From Planctomycetota bacterium (lineage in GTDB: Bacteria > Planctomycetota > Phycisphaerae > Phycisphaerales > SM1A02): 40,630 nucleotides of DNA. Location: positions 1 to 40,630 of the forward strand of contig JADFOJ010000024.1 in the NCBI GenBank assembly GCA_022562915.1, in the 5' to 3' direction. Positions 16,570 through 24,906 of this stretch are shown here, piece by piece. The notes beneath the pieces are model-generated. The model did no database searches, was not told where the DNA came from, and saw only the letters and a list, made by a program, of their open reading frames with translations. A program made the translations under genes and the position numbers. Every line of letters starts with the position of its first letter. The stretch's first letter is position 1.

Positions 16570-18726
16570 TCATCCCCAGTTGCCCAGCAGCGTCAGGAAG
16601 TCGAGAATGCCGACGGTCCCGTCGCTGTCCAGGTCTGCCGGACACGTCGTCGGTGGGTCCGGACACGGGCCCCACGCCGCCAGCATCGCCAGGAAGTCGA
16701 GAATGCCCACCATGCCGTCACCGTCGATGTCGCCGGGGACGGAGCCGCCCGGATCGCACGGTGGTCCGGTCAGGGCCAACGTGTAATTGCCCGAGCTGGA
16801 GGACCATCCGGTCAGGCGGATAAGGTAGGTCTGGCCGGCAACGGCGTTGAACGACACCACCCCCCACGCGAATGAGCACGCGCTGTTATCGCAGACGATC
16901 TCGTTGGCGATCGTGCCGGGGCAGCCGCTGTGAACGGAGACGATCGTGCTGATCGTGGACCCGCAGGTGTCGACGGTCACGGTGCCGTCGATCTGGGGCG
17001 TATAGGCGTACCAGACGTCCTTGTTGAGTGCCGGGAAATCGTTACAGCTCGATGCGCCGTCATTGGTCTGGTCAACGGTCGAACCCGTGATGGTGCCCGG
17101 GCACAGGTCAATGGCCCAGGTGCAGGCGTCGGAGATGCTGTCGCAGACGTCGCCGATGCCGTCACCGTCGCCGTCCGCCTGGTCCGGGTTGAACTCGGCG
17201 ACACAGTTGTCGTCGAGGTCGATGACACCGTCGCCGTCGATATCCAGGTCGAGTGAGAGGTCGATGGCATAGATGTAGCTGAACCCCACGTCACTCAGGA
17301 ATGCCGTGGGGAAGTACGCCGTCAGGCTGTCGGGCGTGAACACGGGCTGTTGCGAATTGACGTACTGCTGGATCCCACCCTCCCCGGCAAGATCGACCTG
17401 CCACAACAACGCACCGTCGGCGGTGTCGTAGCCCCGGGTCCAGCCGGGCTGACCGAACGTGTCGAGCCCGCCGACCAGGATGATGGAGCCGTCGGGTGGG
17501 ACGTTCATGGCGTCGATCTGGCCAGTGCCGGCACCGGGCAACGCCCATCGGGTGCTGCCGTCGGGATTAATCGCCCACAGTCTGAGTCCAAGCCATCCGG
17601 CGGTGTAGATCGCGCCATCGGGGCCGATGCCGGGCATCCGCATGTTGCCGCCCCCGTTGGGGGGGAACGAGAGCCAGTCCACGCTTCCATCGGGGTTGAT
17701 GGCCTGTGTCGCGGTCTGGCCCCACTCGACGATGATTCGTCCGCTGGGGTCCATCTTCGGAAAGGTCCCCGTGAGCAGGCCAAGGTCCGATGAGACGCTG
17801 GACCAGAGCTGGTTTCCGTCGAATTCGAATGCCGTGAGAATGGGCGCGGTGCCCGCGTCCGTCACGTTGCCCACGAAGATCCTGTCCGTGCCGAAGACGA
17901 TGTCCGAGTTGCTGCCGCCGAAGGCGACAATGAGATTATTGTCAGGATCGCTCCACCGCAGGTTGCCCTCAGGGTCGAGCGAGAAAGGTCCGAGACCGGG
18001 GCCGTGGAAGGTGTCCTGGGCTGCGTAGATGTTGCCGTCCGGACCGACGTTCGGTCCAGCTATCACGGCGACGCCGGGAGCGGGATTGAGGAACTGCCAC
18101 CGCAGCGTGCCGTCGGGGTTGATCGCCTTGATCATGTTGCCGGCGGTGTAGATCGTGCCGTCCGCGGCGAGACTGATCGGGCGGCGACCGCCCGCAAGGG
18201 TCGCGACCCAGAGCAGCCCGCCGTCCGAAGTCAGCGCATAGAGCCGCGAGATGTCCGACGCATAGATCGTGCCGTCGGGCGCACGGGCGATGAACCGGCC
18301 TGAAAAATAGGAATCCATCTGGAACCGCCAGCGTACGCGGCTGCCTGACTGGCCCATGGCGGTGCCCGGCCGTCGCAAGGTGACGTTGATCGGAGCGGTG
18401 TTGCTCGAACCGCGCCCGGTCACAACGGTCACCGTGACGGAGGCGGTCGAGGTCGCTTCGGGCACATAGGCATGAATCTCGGTGTCCGTCCAGGTGGTCG
18501 CGATCGCGACCCGGCCGTCAATGAGAACCCGGCTCCTGTCCTGGGCTGTACCGAAGTTGGTGCCGAAGATCAGCAGCCGCCCGCTGCGGTCGATCGATTG
18601 CGTTGACAGTGTATCGATCCGCGGCGAAGCACCGACACCGGGTACGGCCAGGGTGCCTGCCGTCGCCATGTTCAGTATCGCGAGTGCGAGCACATGACGG
18701 AGCGTTCTTGTGACGAAGCGGTTCAT
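16570..18726 (-). CDS. Secreted IPT/PQQ-like propeller protein with thrombospondin-3 and dockerin repeats
   Basis: 718 residues from the ATG at 18726, preceded by TTGGAG at good spacing. A signal peptide (HVLALAILNMATAGTLA) is followed by an IPT/TIG domain (about residues 35-120: GRLLIFGTNFG, VTVTVVTGRGSS). Then comes a PQQ-like beta-propeller with repeated INPDGTxRW / GPDGxIYxA blades. A thrombospondin type-3 calcium repeat follows (DIDGDGVIDLDDNC, DGDGDGIGDVCD), then a Cys-containing pre-peptidase-like beta domain (TWAIDLCPGT ... SGNYTLALTG). It ends in the two dockerin repeats (DIDGDGMVGILDFLAMLAAWG and a second copy). A multi-module surface protein of unknown substrate. Confidence 0.88.
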   Translation of the reverse strand: MNRFVTRTLRHVLALAILNMATAGTLAVPGVGASPRIDTLSTQSIDRSGRLLIFGTNFGTAQDRSRVLIDGRVAIATTWTDTEIHAYVPEATSTASVTVTVVTGRGSSNTAPINVTLRRPGTAMGQSGSRVRWRFQMDSYFSGRFIARAPDGTIYASDISRLYALTSDGGLLWVATLAGGRRPISLAADGTIYTAGNMIKAINPDGTLRWQFLNPAPGVAVIAGPNVGPDGNIYAAQDTFHGPGLGPFSLDPEGNLRWSDPDNNLIVAFGGSNSDIVFGTDRIFVGNVTDAGTAPILTAFEFDGNQLWSSVSSDLGLLTGTFPKMDPSGRIIVEWGQTATQAINPDGSVDWLSFPPNGGGNMRMPGIGPDGAIYTAGWLGLRLWAINPDGSTRWALPGAGTGQIDAMNVPPDGSIILVGGLDTFGQPGWTRGYDTADGALLWQVDLAGEGGIQQYVNSQQPVFTPDSLTAYFPTAFLSDVGFSYIYAIDLSLDLDIDGDGVIDLDDNCVAEFNPDQADGDGDGIGDVCDSISDACTWAIDLCPGTITGSTVDQTNDGASSCNDFPALNKDVWYAYTPQIDGTVTVDTCGSTISTIVSVHSGCPGTIANEIVCDNSACSFAWGVVSFNAVAGQTYLIRLTGWSSSSGNYTLALTGPPCDPGGSVPGDIDGDGMVGILDFLAMLAAWGPCPDPPTTCPADLDSDGTVGILDFLTLLGNWG

Positions 18727-19074
18727 GACTGGTACTCCAATGAATGCCGGCGGTGCGGTCACCGTCCAGGTCGTCGGGGGTCGTTCTACAAGCAGAGGCC
18801 CGAAGTTGTCCCCAGGGCTGCCGGTTTTGTCCGAAAGGCGGCACATGACCTGGATTGAGGCGGATTCCCTATGCCCTGCCGCCTCCCCTACTCGGAGAAA
18901 CCCCTGGGTCCCGGCGAGGTTACCCACGTGTTCCATGGATGCGCCGCGTGTTCCATGGATGCGCCGCGTGTTCCCTCCGGCGGCCGGCAGTACGTCGTCC
19001 CGGTCTGTTGGCGTTCCGAGGTCGCTTCGTTGCCGTACCCGATCGTTGCAATTGCCAGGGGAATAGCTGAAAAG
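18727..19074. other. 348-bp divergent intergenic region with a 20-bp tandem repeat
   Basis: It separates two divergent secreted-protein genes and must hold both promoters. A direct tandem repeat GTGTTCCATGGATGCGCCGC occurs at 18928-18947 and 18948-18967, followed by a partial third copy (GTGTTCC). An open frame crosses the region but looks like chance reading of the repeat. An AGGGGA at 19057-19062 may serve as ribosome site of the downstream gene. I see no tRNA or riboswitch. Confidence 0.6.
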
Positions 19075-20223
19075 ATGGTCCCGATCCGTCTTGGAATGCG
19101 TCTATTCTTATGGATGACGTCTCTGTGTCCTGCCGCAGTTGTCTTGATCGCGATGGCCGCCGGGTGCGCCTCGGGAGACCAGGTGGCGCGCCGGCGCAGT
19201 GCGCCGGCCGTCCCAGGCTCGCAGGACGTCATCTCGCTGGCTGACTCGCCGGATGCGCTGCGTGAGTGGTTCAACGCCGGGCGCGGCCGGCCGCGGTTCA
19301 TGGCGATTCTTTCGCCCACGTGTGCGGCGTGTGTCGCCGGTGCGGTGGCGGTCCAGGAGACGATGCTGGGAGTACCCGCTGAGAAAGGCATCGATGTCGG
19401 CATCGTCTGGGTGGACATCCTGCCCGGCGACGGCGCGGCCTCGGCGCGCCGGGCGTCCGCTCTCTTTGGTGAATCCCAGGTCGCCCAGTTTCATGATCCC
19501 GGTGGACGAGTCGGACAGCTGATCGCCGATCGGCTGGTGAAGCATCCCCCGGCGTGGGACGTGTACCTGTTCTTCGACCCCGGCAGCGCGTGGCTCGACG
19601 CCCCGCCCCGACCGAGCCAGTGGTTCCACCAGCTCGGTCCGGAGATCGCCGACGCATCGCGGCAACGCGCCGGCGCGGCACTGGCGCCGGCGCTGTACGC
19701 GGAGACCGTCGCCATGGGCGCGGTCGTCGCTGCCGGAGGACCGCCGACGCCGCGGCAACTCGCCGAGGCGAGCCGGCTGGCGAACGCGGCGATCGCCGAT
19801 GCACGCATCTCCCAGGAGTCGCAGCCTCCCGGCGGCCTGTGCGAGCGGTGTGCGGCGCGCGGGCAGATCGGTCAATGTTCGCTGGCGGGCTGGCGGTACC
19901 TGGTCGCGGTCAAGCCGGACTTCGGCGATGGAAACAGGATTATGATGGCGGGCGGTGTGACCCGGCCCATCCTTCCCGATGAGCCCGAGGTCGCCGGTCG
20001 TGAGATCGTCCTTGCGCTGTCGGGCATGGCGTGCCCGGATTGCTCGGCCATGGTCGTGGCCGGGATGTTCGCCCTCGGCCACGTGCAGCGGGTTGACATC
20101 GACTTCGATGCCGGGCGGGCCCGGGTCATCGTGGATCCGCCGGACGCGGTCACCGACGAGCAATTGATCGAGGCCGTGACGGCCCAGGGGTTCGAGGCGG
20201 AGGTCGTTCGCCGGCCGGGATGA
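19075..20223 (+). CDS. Lipoprotein with thioredoxin-like domain and C-terminal heavy-metal-associated (HMA) domain
   Basis: 382 residues from the ATG at 19075; an ATG at 19096 would give 375. The signal ends in AMAAGC, a good lipobox, so the mature protein is probably lipid-anchored outside the cytoplasm. At about residues 75-130, RFMAILSPTCAACVAGA carries a CxxC in thioredoxin-like context, followed by helices and strands of that fold and PPAWDVYLFFDPG. A CERC/C-rich stretch follows. The last 70 residues, EIVLALSGMACPDCSAMVVAG ... AVTAQGFEAEVV, form an HMA domain with the GMxCxxC metal site. The stop at 20221-20223 abuts the gltX stop with no spacer. Role in metal or thiol handling is inferred. 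Confidence 0.78.
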   Translation: MVPIRLGMRLFLWMTSLCPAAVVLIAMAAGCASGDQVARRRSAPAVPGSQDVISLADSPDALREWFNAGRGRPRFMAILSPTCAACVAGAVAVQETMLGVPAEKGIDVGIVWVDILPGDGAASARRASALFGESQVAQFHDPGGRVGQLIADRLVKHPPAWDVYLFFDPGSAWLDAPPRPSQWFHQLGPEIADASRQRAGAALAPALYAETVAMGAVVAAGGPPTPRQLAEASRLANAAIADARISQESQPPGGLCERCAARGQIGQCSLAGWRYLVAVKPDFGDGNRIMMAGGVTRPILPDEPEVAGREIVLALSGMACPDCSAMVVAGMFALGHVQRVDIDFDAGRARVIVDPPDAVTDEQLIEAVTAQGFEAEVVRRPG

Positions 20224-21870
20224 TTACGATCGCGTCGCGAGGCAGCGGTCGATGCGGTTCAGGACCCTCGTGCGGCCCAGGATCGCCAGCGTGTCGAAGA
20301 TCGCCGGGCTTACCGTACCACCGCTGACGGCGATGCGCAGCGGTTGGGCGACGGTGCCGAGCTTGCCGCCGGCGTGCTCGTCGGCGTAACTCGTCACGCA
20401 CTGTTCCAGGGCTGCGATCGACCAGTCGTTCTGCGCGCCCAGGACCGGCCGCATCGCCTCCAGGTGCGCGTAGCCGTCGGGGTCGCCGCCGGTGAGCGCC
20501 TTGCGGACGGCCCTGGTCTGCTCGTAGACGATCTCGTCGTCGGCAGCGACCAGGAAGCCGCAACCGCGGTACGCATCGTCGAGCGTCTTGGACCGCGCGT
20601 GGCTGGCGCCGGCGAACATCGAGAACTTCCCGGCGCCGAGCGTCCGGAGGAACTCGCCGTGGTAGCGTTCGCCGTGGGCACGCAGGCGGTCGCGGAAGTC
20701 CTCACCGGTCATCGCCTGGAGGGCGTCGAGGTTGAACGCCAGCAGCTTGTCGCGGTCGAACTTCGCCGGCGACTTGATGATCCGGTCCAGCGCGAAATGC
20801 TCGATGAGATACTCCGCGTCGAACTTCTCCACGTCGCCCCCCGGCGACCAGCCCAGCAATGCCAGGTAGTTGACGAGTACTTCCGGCAGGTATCCCCCGC
20901 GGCGGAAGTCCTCCACCTCGATCTCGGGCAGCGCCACGCCGAGCGCCCCGGCGAGCCGCTCGGTCACCTCTGCGGGGAGTTGGTGCTTTTTGCTGGAGAG
21001 CCACCGGTCCCATTGGTCCCGGGAGATACCGGCCTGCGGAGACTCGAACTTCTTCTCGTGAACGGCCGCGCGTACCGCACGGTCCTTGTCGCGCTTGGAC
21101 ATCTTCGACCCGTCGGGGTTGAAGATCAGCGAGAGATGCGCGTAGACGGGTCGCCGGAACCCCAGCGCCTCCTGGAGCAGAACGTGCCGGGCGGTATTGT
21201 AGAGGTGTTCCTCGCCGCGAATCACGTGGGTCACGCCCATCAGCTCGTCGTCGACGATGACCGCGAAGTGGTATGTCGGATAGCCGTCGGCCTTCTGGAT
21301 CACGAAGTCGTCAAGCTCGGCGGCCGGGACCTCGATGTCGCCGCGCACGACGTCCGTGAAGGTGATCACTCGATCGCCGTCGGGCAGCTTGAATCGCACG
21401 ACGTGCGGGCGGTTCTCGGCGAGGTACTGCTCGATCGTCGCGGCGTCGAGTTGCAACGCCGCCCGGTCGTAGCGGTAGCCACCGCGCCCGCCCCCCCGAT
21501 CCCCCTCACCCCCACCGCCGCTCCTGACCGCGGCGCGGGCGGCGTCGAGTTCTTCGACCGTCTCGAACGCCCGGTAGGCACGGCCCTCGTCGAGCAGTCG
21601 CGCGATACATGCGTGGTAGTGCTCCAGGCGCTGCGACTGGTAGTACGGCCCCTCGTCCCAGTCGATGCCCAGCCATGCGAGGTCCGCGACGAAAGCCGTC
21701 GTGGCGGCGTCCGATGATCGGGCGCGGTCGGTGTCCTCGATGCGCAGAACGAACCGGCCACCGTGGCCCCGGGCGTATGCCCAGCAGAACAGCGCCGTTC
21801 GCGCGCCGCCGACGTGCAGGTGACCCGACGGGCTCGGGGCGAAGCGGGTGCGTATGACCGGGTCGCTCAT
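20224..21870 (-). CDS. gltX: Glutamyl-tRNA synthetase
   Basis: 548 residues from the ATG at 21870, overlapping the pssA stop by 4 nt. It charges tRNA-Glu. Class I motifs are FAPSPSGHLHVGGARTALF (HIGH equivalent) and SKMSKRDKD (KMSKS). GluRS-specific features include LRIEDTDRAR and the C-terminal anticodon-binding helical domain. Longer than the usual 470-500 residues, partly because of a Gly-rich low-complexity insert, RSGGGGEGDRGGGRGGYRYD (about nt 21467-21530), where homologues have a short AxARGExxRYD loop. The insert corresponds to C-runs on the plus strand and probably arose by slippage. It is the last gene of the envelope operon. Confidence 0.95.
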   Translation of the reverse strand: MSDPVIRTRFAPSPSGHLHVGGARTALFCWAYARGHGGRFVLRIEDTDRARSSDAATTAFVADLAWLGIDWDEGPYYQSQRLEHYHACIARLLDEGRAYRAFETVEELDAARAAVRSGGGGEGDRGGGRGGYRYDRAALQLDAATIEQYLAENRPHVVRFKLPDGDRVITFTDVVRGDIEVPAAELDDFVIQKADGYPTYHFAVIVDDELMGVTHVIRGEEHLYNTARHVLLQEALGFRRPVYAHLSLIFNPDGSKMSKRDKDRAVRAAVHEKKFESPQAGISRDQWDRWLSSKKHQLPAEVTERLAGALGVALPEIEVEDFRRGGYLPEVLVNYLALLGWSPGGDVEKFDAEYLIEHFALDRIIKSPAKFDRDKLLAFNLDALQAMTGEDFRDRLRAHGERYHGEFLRTLGAGKFSMFAGASHARSKTLDDAYRGCGFLVAADDEIVYEQTRAVRKALTGGDPDGYAHLEAMRPVLGAQNDWSIAALEQCVTSYADEHAGGKLGTVAQPLRIAVSGGTVSPAIFDTLAILGRTRVLNRIDRCLATRS

Positions 21871-22697
21871 GGGCCGAGGTTGTCCGGCGGTGGCGCCCCG
21901 CCGCGCCGTCGCCGCAATGCGCCCAGCGGGCCGGCGATGATGTAGGCGGTGAACAGCACCGCGAGGGTCTCCTGGGGGAACCACATCAACAGCGCCACCA
22001 CCACCACGATCCGGACGACGTAGGCGAAGCTCCGCGACCCGGACAGGTAGCGGTTGGTGACGTGCGCGTAAGGAATCGACGAGACCATCGCGAACGCGGC
22101 CAGCAGCGTCACAAAGGGAAGGCCCAGCGCGGTTCCGCGCGCGAACGCGGCGGGCACGTCGTCTCCGAGGCGGCCCGCCAGCAGGTGCTGGTGCACGAGG
22201 ATAAGGCTCGTCACCGCCCCCGCCGCGCCGGGAGACGGCAGGCCGCGGAAGCTGTCGCTGCGCTCGACGGTGGAGCCGGTCTCGACGTTGAAGCGCGCCA
22301 GTCGCAACGCGGCGCAGCAGACGTAGACGACCGCCACCGCCCACACCACCTTGCCCAGTGCATCGTCCGCCTCGGGGCCGATGATGGTCGGGCCGATGTC
22401 GACCGAAAGATCGCGGCGCAGCAGTTGCAGCATCATGTACGCCGGCGCCGCACCGAACGTCACGACGTCCGCCAGCGAGTCAAGCTGGCCACCCAGCTCC
22501 GACATGGAATGCATCAGCCGGGCGATCGACCCGTCCACGGCGTCCAGAGCCATCCCCAGGAAGATGAGCACGCCGGCGCACGTCAAGCCGGACCAGCCCC
22601 ACGGGCCGACGAAATCCGCATCTTCGGACGCGTAGAGAATCGCCGCGAAGCCGCAGACGAGGTTGCCCAGCGTGCACAGCGTCGGCAGCACGCTCAT
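21867..22697 (-). CDS. pssA: CDP-diacylglycerol--serine O-phosphatidyltransferase
   Basis: 276 residues from the ATG at 22697 (MSVLPTLCTLGNLVCGFAAI, the usual N-terminus). It makes phosphatidylserine from CDP-diacylglycerol and serine in the membrane, the precursor of phosphatidylethanolamine. The CDP-alcohol phosphotransferase signature D-G-x2-A-R-x8-G-x3-D-x3-D is complete: DGSIARLMHSMSELGG then QLDSLAD. About six to eight hydrophobic membrane segments follow. The frame is open further upstream but overlaps the preceding lipoprotein gene and codes proline-rich sequence there. The stop overlaps the gltX start. Confidence 0.93.
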   Translation of the reverse strand: MSVLPTLCTLGNLVCGFAAILYASEDADFVGPWGWSGLTCAGVLIFLGMALDAVDGSIARLMHSMSELGGQLDSLADVVTFGAAPAYMMLQLLRRDLSVDIGPTIIGPEADDALGKVVWAVAVVYVCCAALRLARFNVETGSTVERSDSFRGLPSPGAAGAVTSLILVHQHLLAGRLGDDVPAAFARGTALGLPFVTLLAAFAMVSSIPYAHVTNRYLSGSRSFAYVVRIVVVVALLMWFPQETLAVLFTAYIIAGPLGALRRRRGGAPPPDNLGP

Positions 22698-22788
22698 GGG
22701 TGGCAGGTGGCGTCTGCGCCGGACCCGTTCCGGCGGCGCGCCGGTGGCGTCGTCCGGTGGAGCCGGTGCGATCAGTCGGCTTTGTGGA

Positions 22789-23742
22789 TCATCGGGCGGC
22801 GGCAACGGGCTGTCCTTCCGAGGCGGCCCCCTCGATGCGATACGGTTGCAGCAACCGATCGGGGATCCGGGGGAGGAACACCAGCAGCGTGCGCAGCGGC
22901 GGCACCGTGCGGCTGCAGAACAGGAACTCGCCAAGCGTATCCGGAGTCGCGGTGTCCGGTCCGGCGGCAGGGCCGTGGGCCGCCGAGGCGAGGTGCCCGG
23001 GCTGCGATTCCGAGGTCCCGCCCCAGGAGATCGCGGGTGCCTCGCCGGTCAGGACGTAGGCGTAGCCGGGGTGGAGTTCGACCTCGATTGCCAGCCCATG
23101 GAAGACCTCGCCCTTGAGGTCGGGGTCACCGAGCAGCTGGTACAGCGACGGCGGCTGCGGGCGGATGAGCTGCGGAATCAGTTGCAGCGAGAGATAGGGC
23201 CCGTCCTCCATCAGGATCGTCCAGCAGCGGCCCATGATCCGGAGCCTGCCGGACGGGATGGACCTGACACGCCCGGACACTGCCAGCGTCGTACCCGGAC
23301 CGACGACCGACCGGTGGTAAAGCTCTCGCCACTGGAGGATCTGGCTGTGCCACGCGGCGACGTCCGAAGGCCCCGGGCCCAGTTCGCCAAGCAGATCCTC
23401 GATCCGGTCCACGCGTACGCGGAGCACCCGCAAGCCGTCGCGCCGAAAGCGCTGTTCCAGCGCCGGTTCGAGAAATGTGCCGTCCTGGTAGCGCCTCAGG
23501 ATCGTGCCGATGCGTTCGGGGTCGTCGGAGACGACCCATTTGCGCAGCAGCAGCCCGTGGTCCGGCTTGAGCATGCGGTCGAGGGCGGTCTCCGTTGACG
23601 GTGCCGGTGTCAGTGTGCGGCGCGAAACCGTCTGCGTTGACACGCAGCCCCCGGCGACGGCGGCCAGGATCGTCATCGCCGCGAGAGTCCCGCGAACGAC
23701 GGCTGCCGGGAGCACCGGGCGGCCTGAACTGGCGTGCTTCAT
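22789..23742 (-). CDS. Lipoprotein of unknown function
   Basis: 317 residues from the ATG at 23742, overlapping the stop of the LOG-family gene by 4 nt. The signal sequence ends in AVAGGC, a good lipobox. The mature part has no recognised domain: an N-terminal helical part (DRMLKPDHGLLLRKWVVSD, YQDGTFLEPALEQRFRRDGL) and a beta-rich central part (TTLAVSGRVRSIPSGRLRIMG, YAYVLTGEAPAISW). The C-terminus (TLLVFLPRIPDRLLQPYRIEG) looks membrane-associating. Its place between a LOG-family gene and pssA in an operon headed by an AsmA-like gene suggests a role in the envelope. The function is unknown. Confidence 0.75.
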   Translation of the reverse strand: MKHASSGRPVLPAAVVRGTLAAMTILAAVAGGCVSTQTVSRRTLTPAPSTETALDRMLKPDHGLLLRKWVVSDDPERIGTILRRYQDGTFLEPALEQRFRRDGLRVLRVRVDRIEDLLGELGPGPSDVAAWHSQILQWRELYHRSVVGPGTTLAVSGRVRSIPSGRLRIMGRCWTILMEDGPYLSLQLIPQLIRPQPPSLYQLLGDPDLKGEVFHGLAIEVELHPGYAYVLTGEAPAISWGGTSESQPGHLASAAHGPAAGPDTATPDTLGEFLFCSRTVPPLRTLLVFLPRIPDRLLQPYRIEGAASEGQPVAAAR

Positions 23743-24818
23743 GCGACCCCGGCGTCGTCGGTGCGTTGCGCCGTGGCGGTTTCGTCCGCGTCGGCGAAAC
23801 CGTTGATCCGATCGATCAGCGACCGCACGAGCCCCATCTGCCGGCGGGTGTGTTTGAAGGCCAGCCGGGGCAGGTCGAGGTGCTCGACCTCTGCCTCGAG
23901 AGCATCGCACTGCCGGATCCGCCCGGAGGCGACGAGGATGCTGAACTCATCGTTGAGGATCTCGGTCTGCTCGTCGGTCAGCGGCCGCTTCAGTCGGAGC
24001 ACCAGGAGGTCGTCGACGTAGCGGCTGGAGTGATAGACCCGGTAGAATCGAAGCACGTGCTTCACGGCGTCCTCCACGTCGCGCGCGATGTGGTAGAGCC
24101 CGATGTCCTCCGGGCTGATCATCCCGCCGTCGAGCAGGTTCTTGCGGACATACGTGTCCCAGTATTCCCAGTACTTACCGCCCTCGCCTTCCAGCAGCAC
24201 GACCGGCACGATGTTGGACTTGCCGGTCTGGACGAGGGTCAGGGTCTCGAACATCTCGTCCTGTGTGCCGAAGCCGCCGGGAAATACCGCGAGCGCGTCG
24301 GCATGGCTCATGAACATGAGCTTGCGCGTGAAGAAGTACCGGAAATTGATGAGCTTGGGATCGCCCTCGATGACGGTGTTGGCGGTGGTCTCGAAGGGAA
24401 GACGGATTGACAGGCCGAAGCTTGCGCCGCGCCGCGGACCCTCGTGGCCGGCTTTCATGATGCCGTCGCCTGCGCCGGTGATCGACATCCACCCCTTTCG
24501 CGCGATCCGGGCGCTGAACTGCTTTGCCGCGTGATAGTCGGGGTGGTCCTCCGGCGTCCGGGCGGAGCCGAAGATCGCGATCTTGCGGGTGCCCCGGTAC
24601 CGGTTGAAGACCAGGTACGCGTACCGCATGTCTTTCAGGGCTCGGTTCAGCAGCTTCAACTGGCCGGTGTCCTGGCCGTCGGGAATCAACTGCAGGCTCG
24701 TCTGGATGAGTTGGGTGATCATCCGGCCGTCGAACGACTCCGGTTCGCCGCCGAACGACCGGACCAGCTCGTGAATGGCCGTGAGGCTGTCGGGTGTGCC
24801 GGTGGAGGGACGGGTCAT
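23739..24818 (-). CDS. LOG-family Rossmann-fold protein (TIGR00730-like)
   Basis: 359 residues. LOG-family (lysine decarboxylase-like) proteins are nucleotide 5'-monophosphate phosphoribohydrolases such as the cytokinin-activating enzymes. The motif PGGFGTQDEMFE matches PGGxGTxxE, and the nucleotide-binding GAGDGIMKAGHEGPRRG lies before it. The family's core is about 200 residues (here about 75-270). This protein has N- and C-terminal helical extensions with several conserved-looking Arg/His stretches (LRFYRVYHSSRYVDDLLVLRL), as in the longer bacterial subfamily. The stop overlaps the start of the downstream lipoprotein gene. A nucleosidase role is likely; the substrate is not predictable. 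Confidence 0.88.
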   Translation of the reverse strand: MTRPSTGTPDSLTAIHELVRSFGGEPESFDGRMITQLIQTSLQLIPDGQDTGQLKLLNRALKDMRYAYLVFNRYRGTRKIAIFGSARTPEDHPDYHAAKQFSARIARKGWMSITGAGDGIMKAGHEGPRRGASFGLSIRLPFETTANTVIEGDPKLINFRYFFTRKLMFMSHADALAVFPGGFGTQDEMFETLTLVQTGKSNIVPVVLLEGEGGKYWEYWDTYVRKNLLDGGMISPEDIGLYHIARDVEDAVKHVLRFYRVYHSSRYVDDLLVLRLKRPLTDEQTEILNDEFSILVASGRIRQCDALEAEVEHLDLPRLAFKHTRRQMGLVRSLIDRINGFADADETATAQRTDDAGVA

Positions 24819-24906
24819 GGTCGGAGTACCTGGATCGAGCGGATGACGTCGGGCACCGTTGGAGTCTCCCGGGGTAGGTGGCCGTGGGCAAGTCCCGCCC
24901 GGTAGT

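Noticed and set aside
18928-18974. Short CRISPR-like array
   Set aside because: Only 2.4 directly abutting copies of a 20-mer, with no spacers; it is a simple tandem repeat.
20344-21717. 457-codon plus-strand open frame over gltX
   Set aside because: Antisense shadow of a clear synthetase gene.
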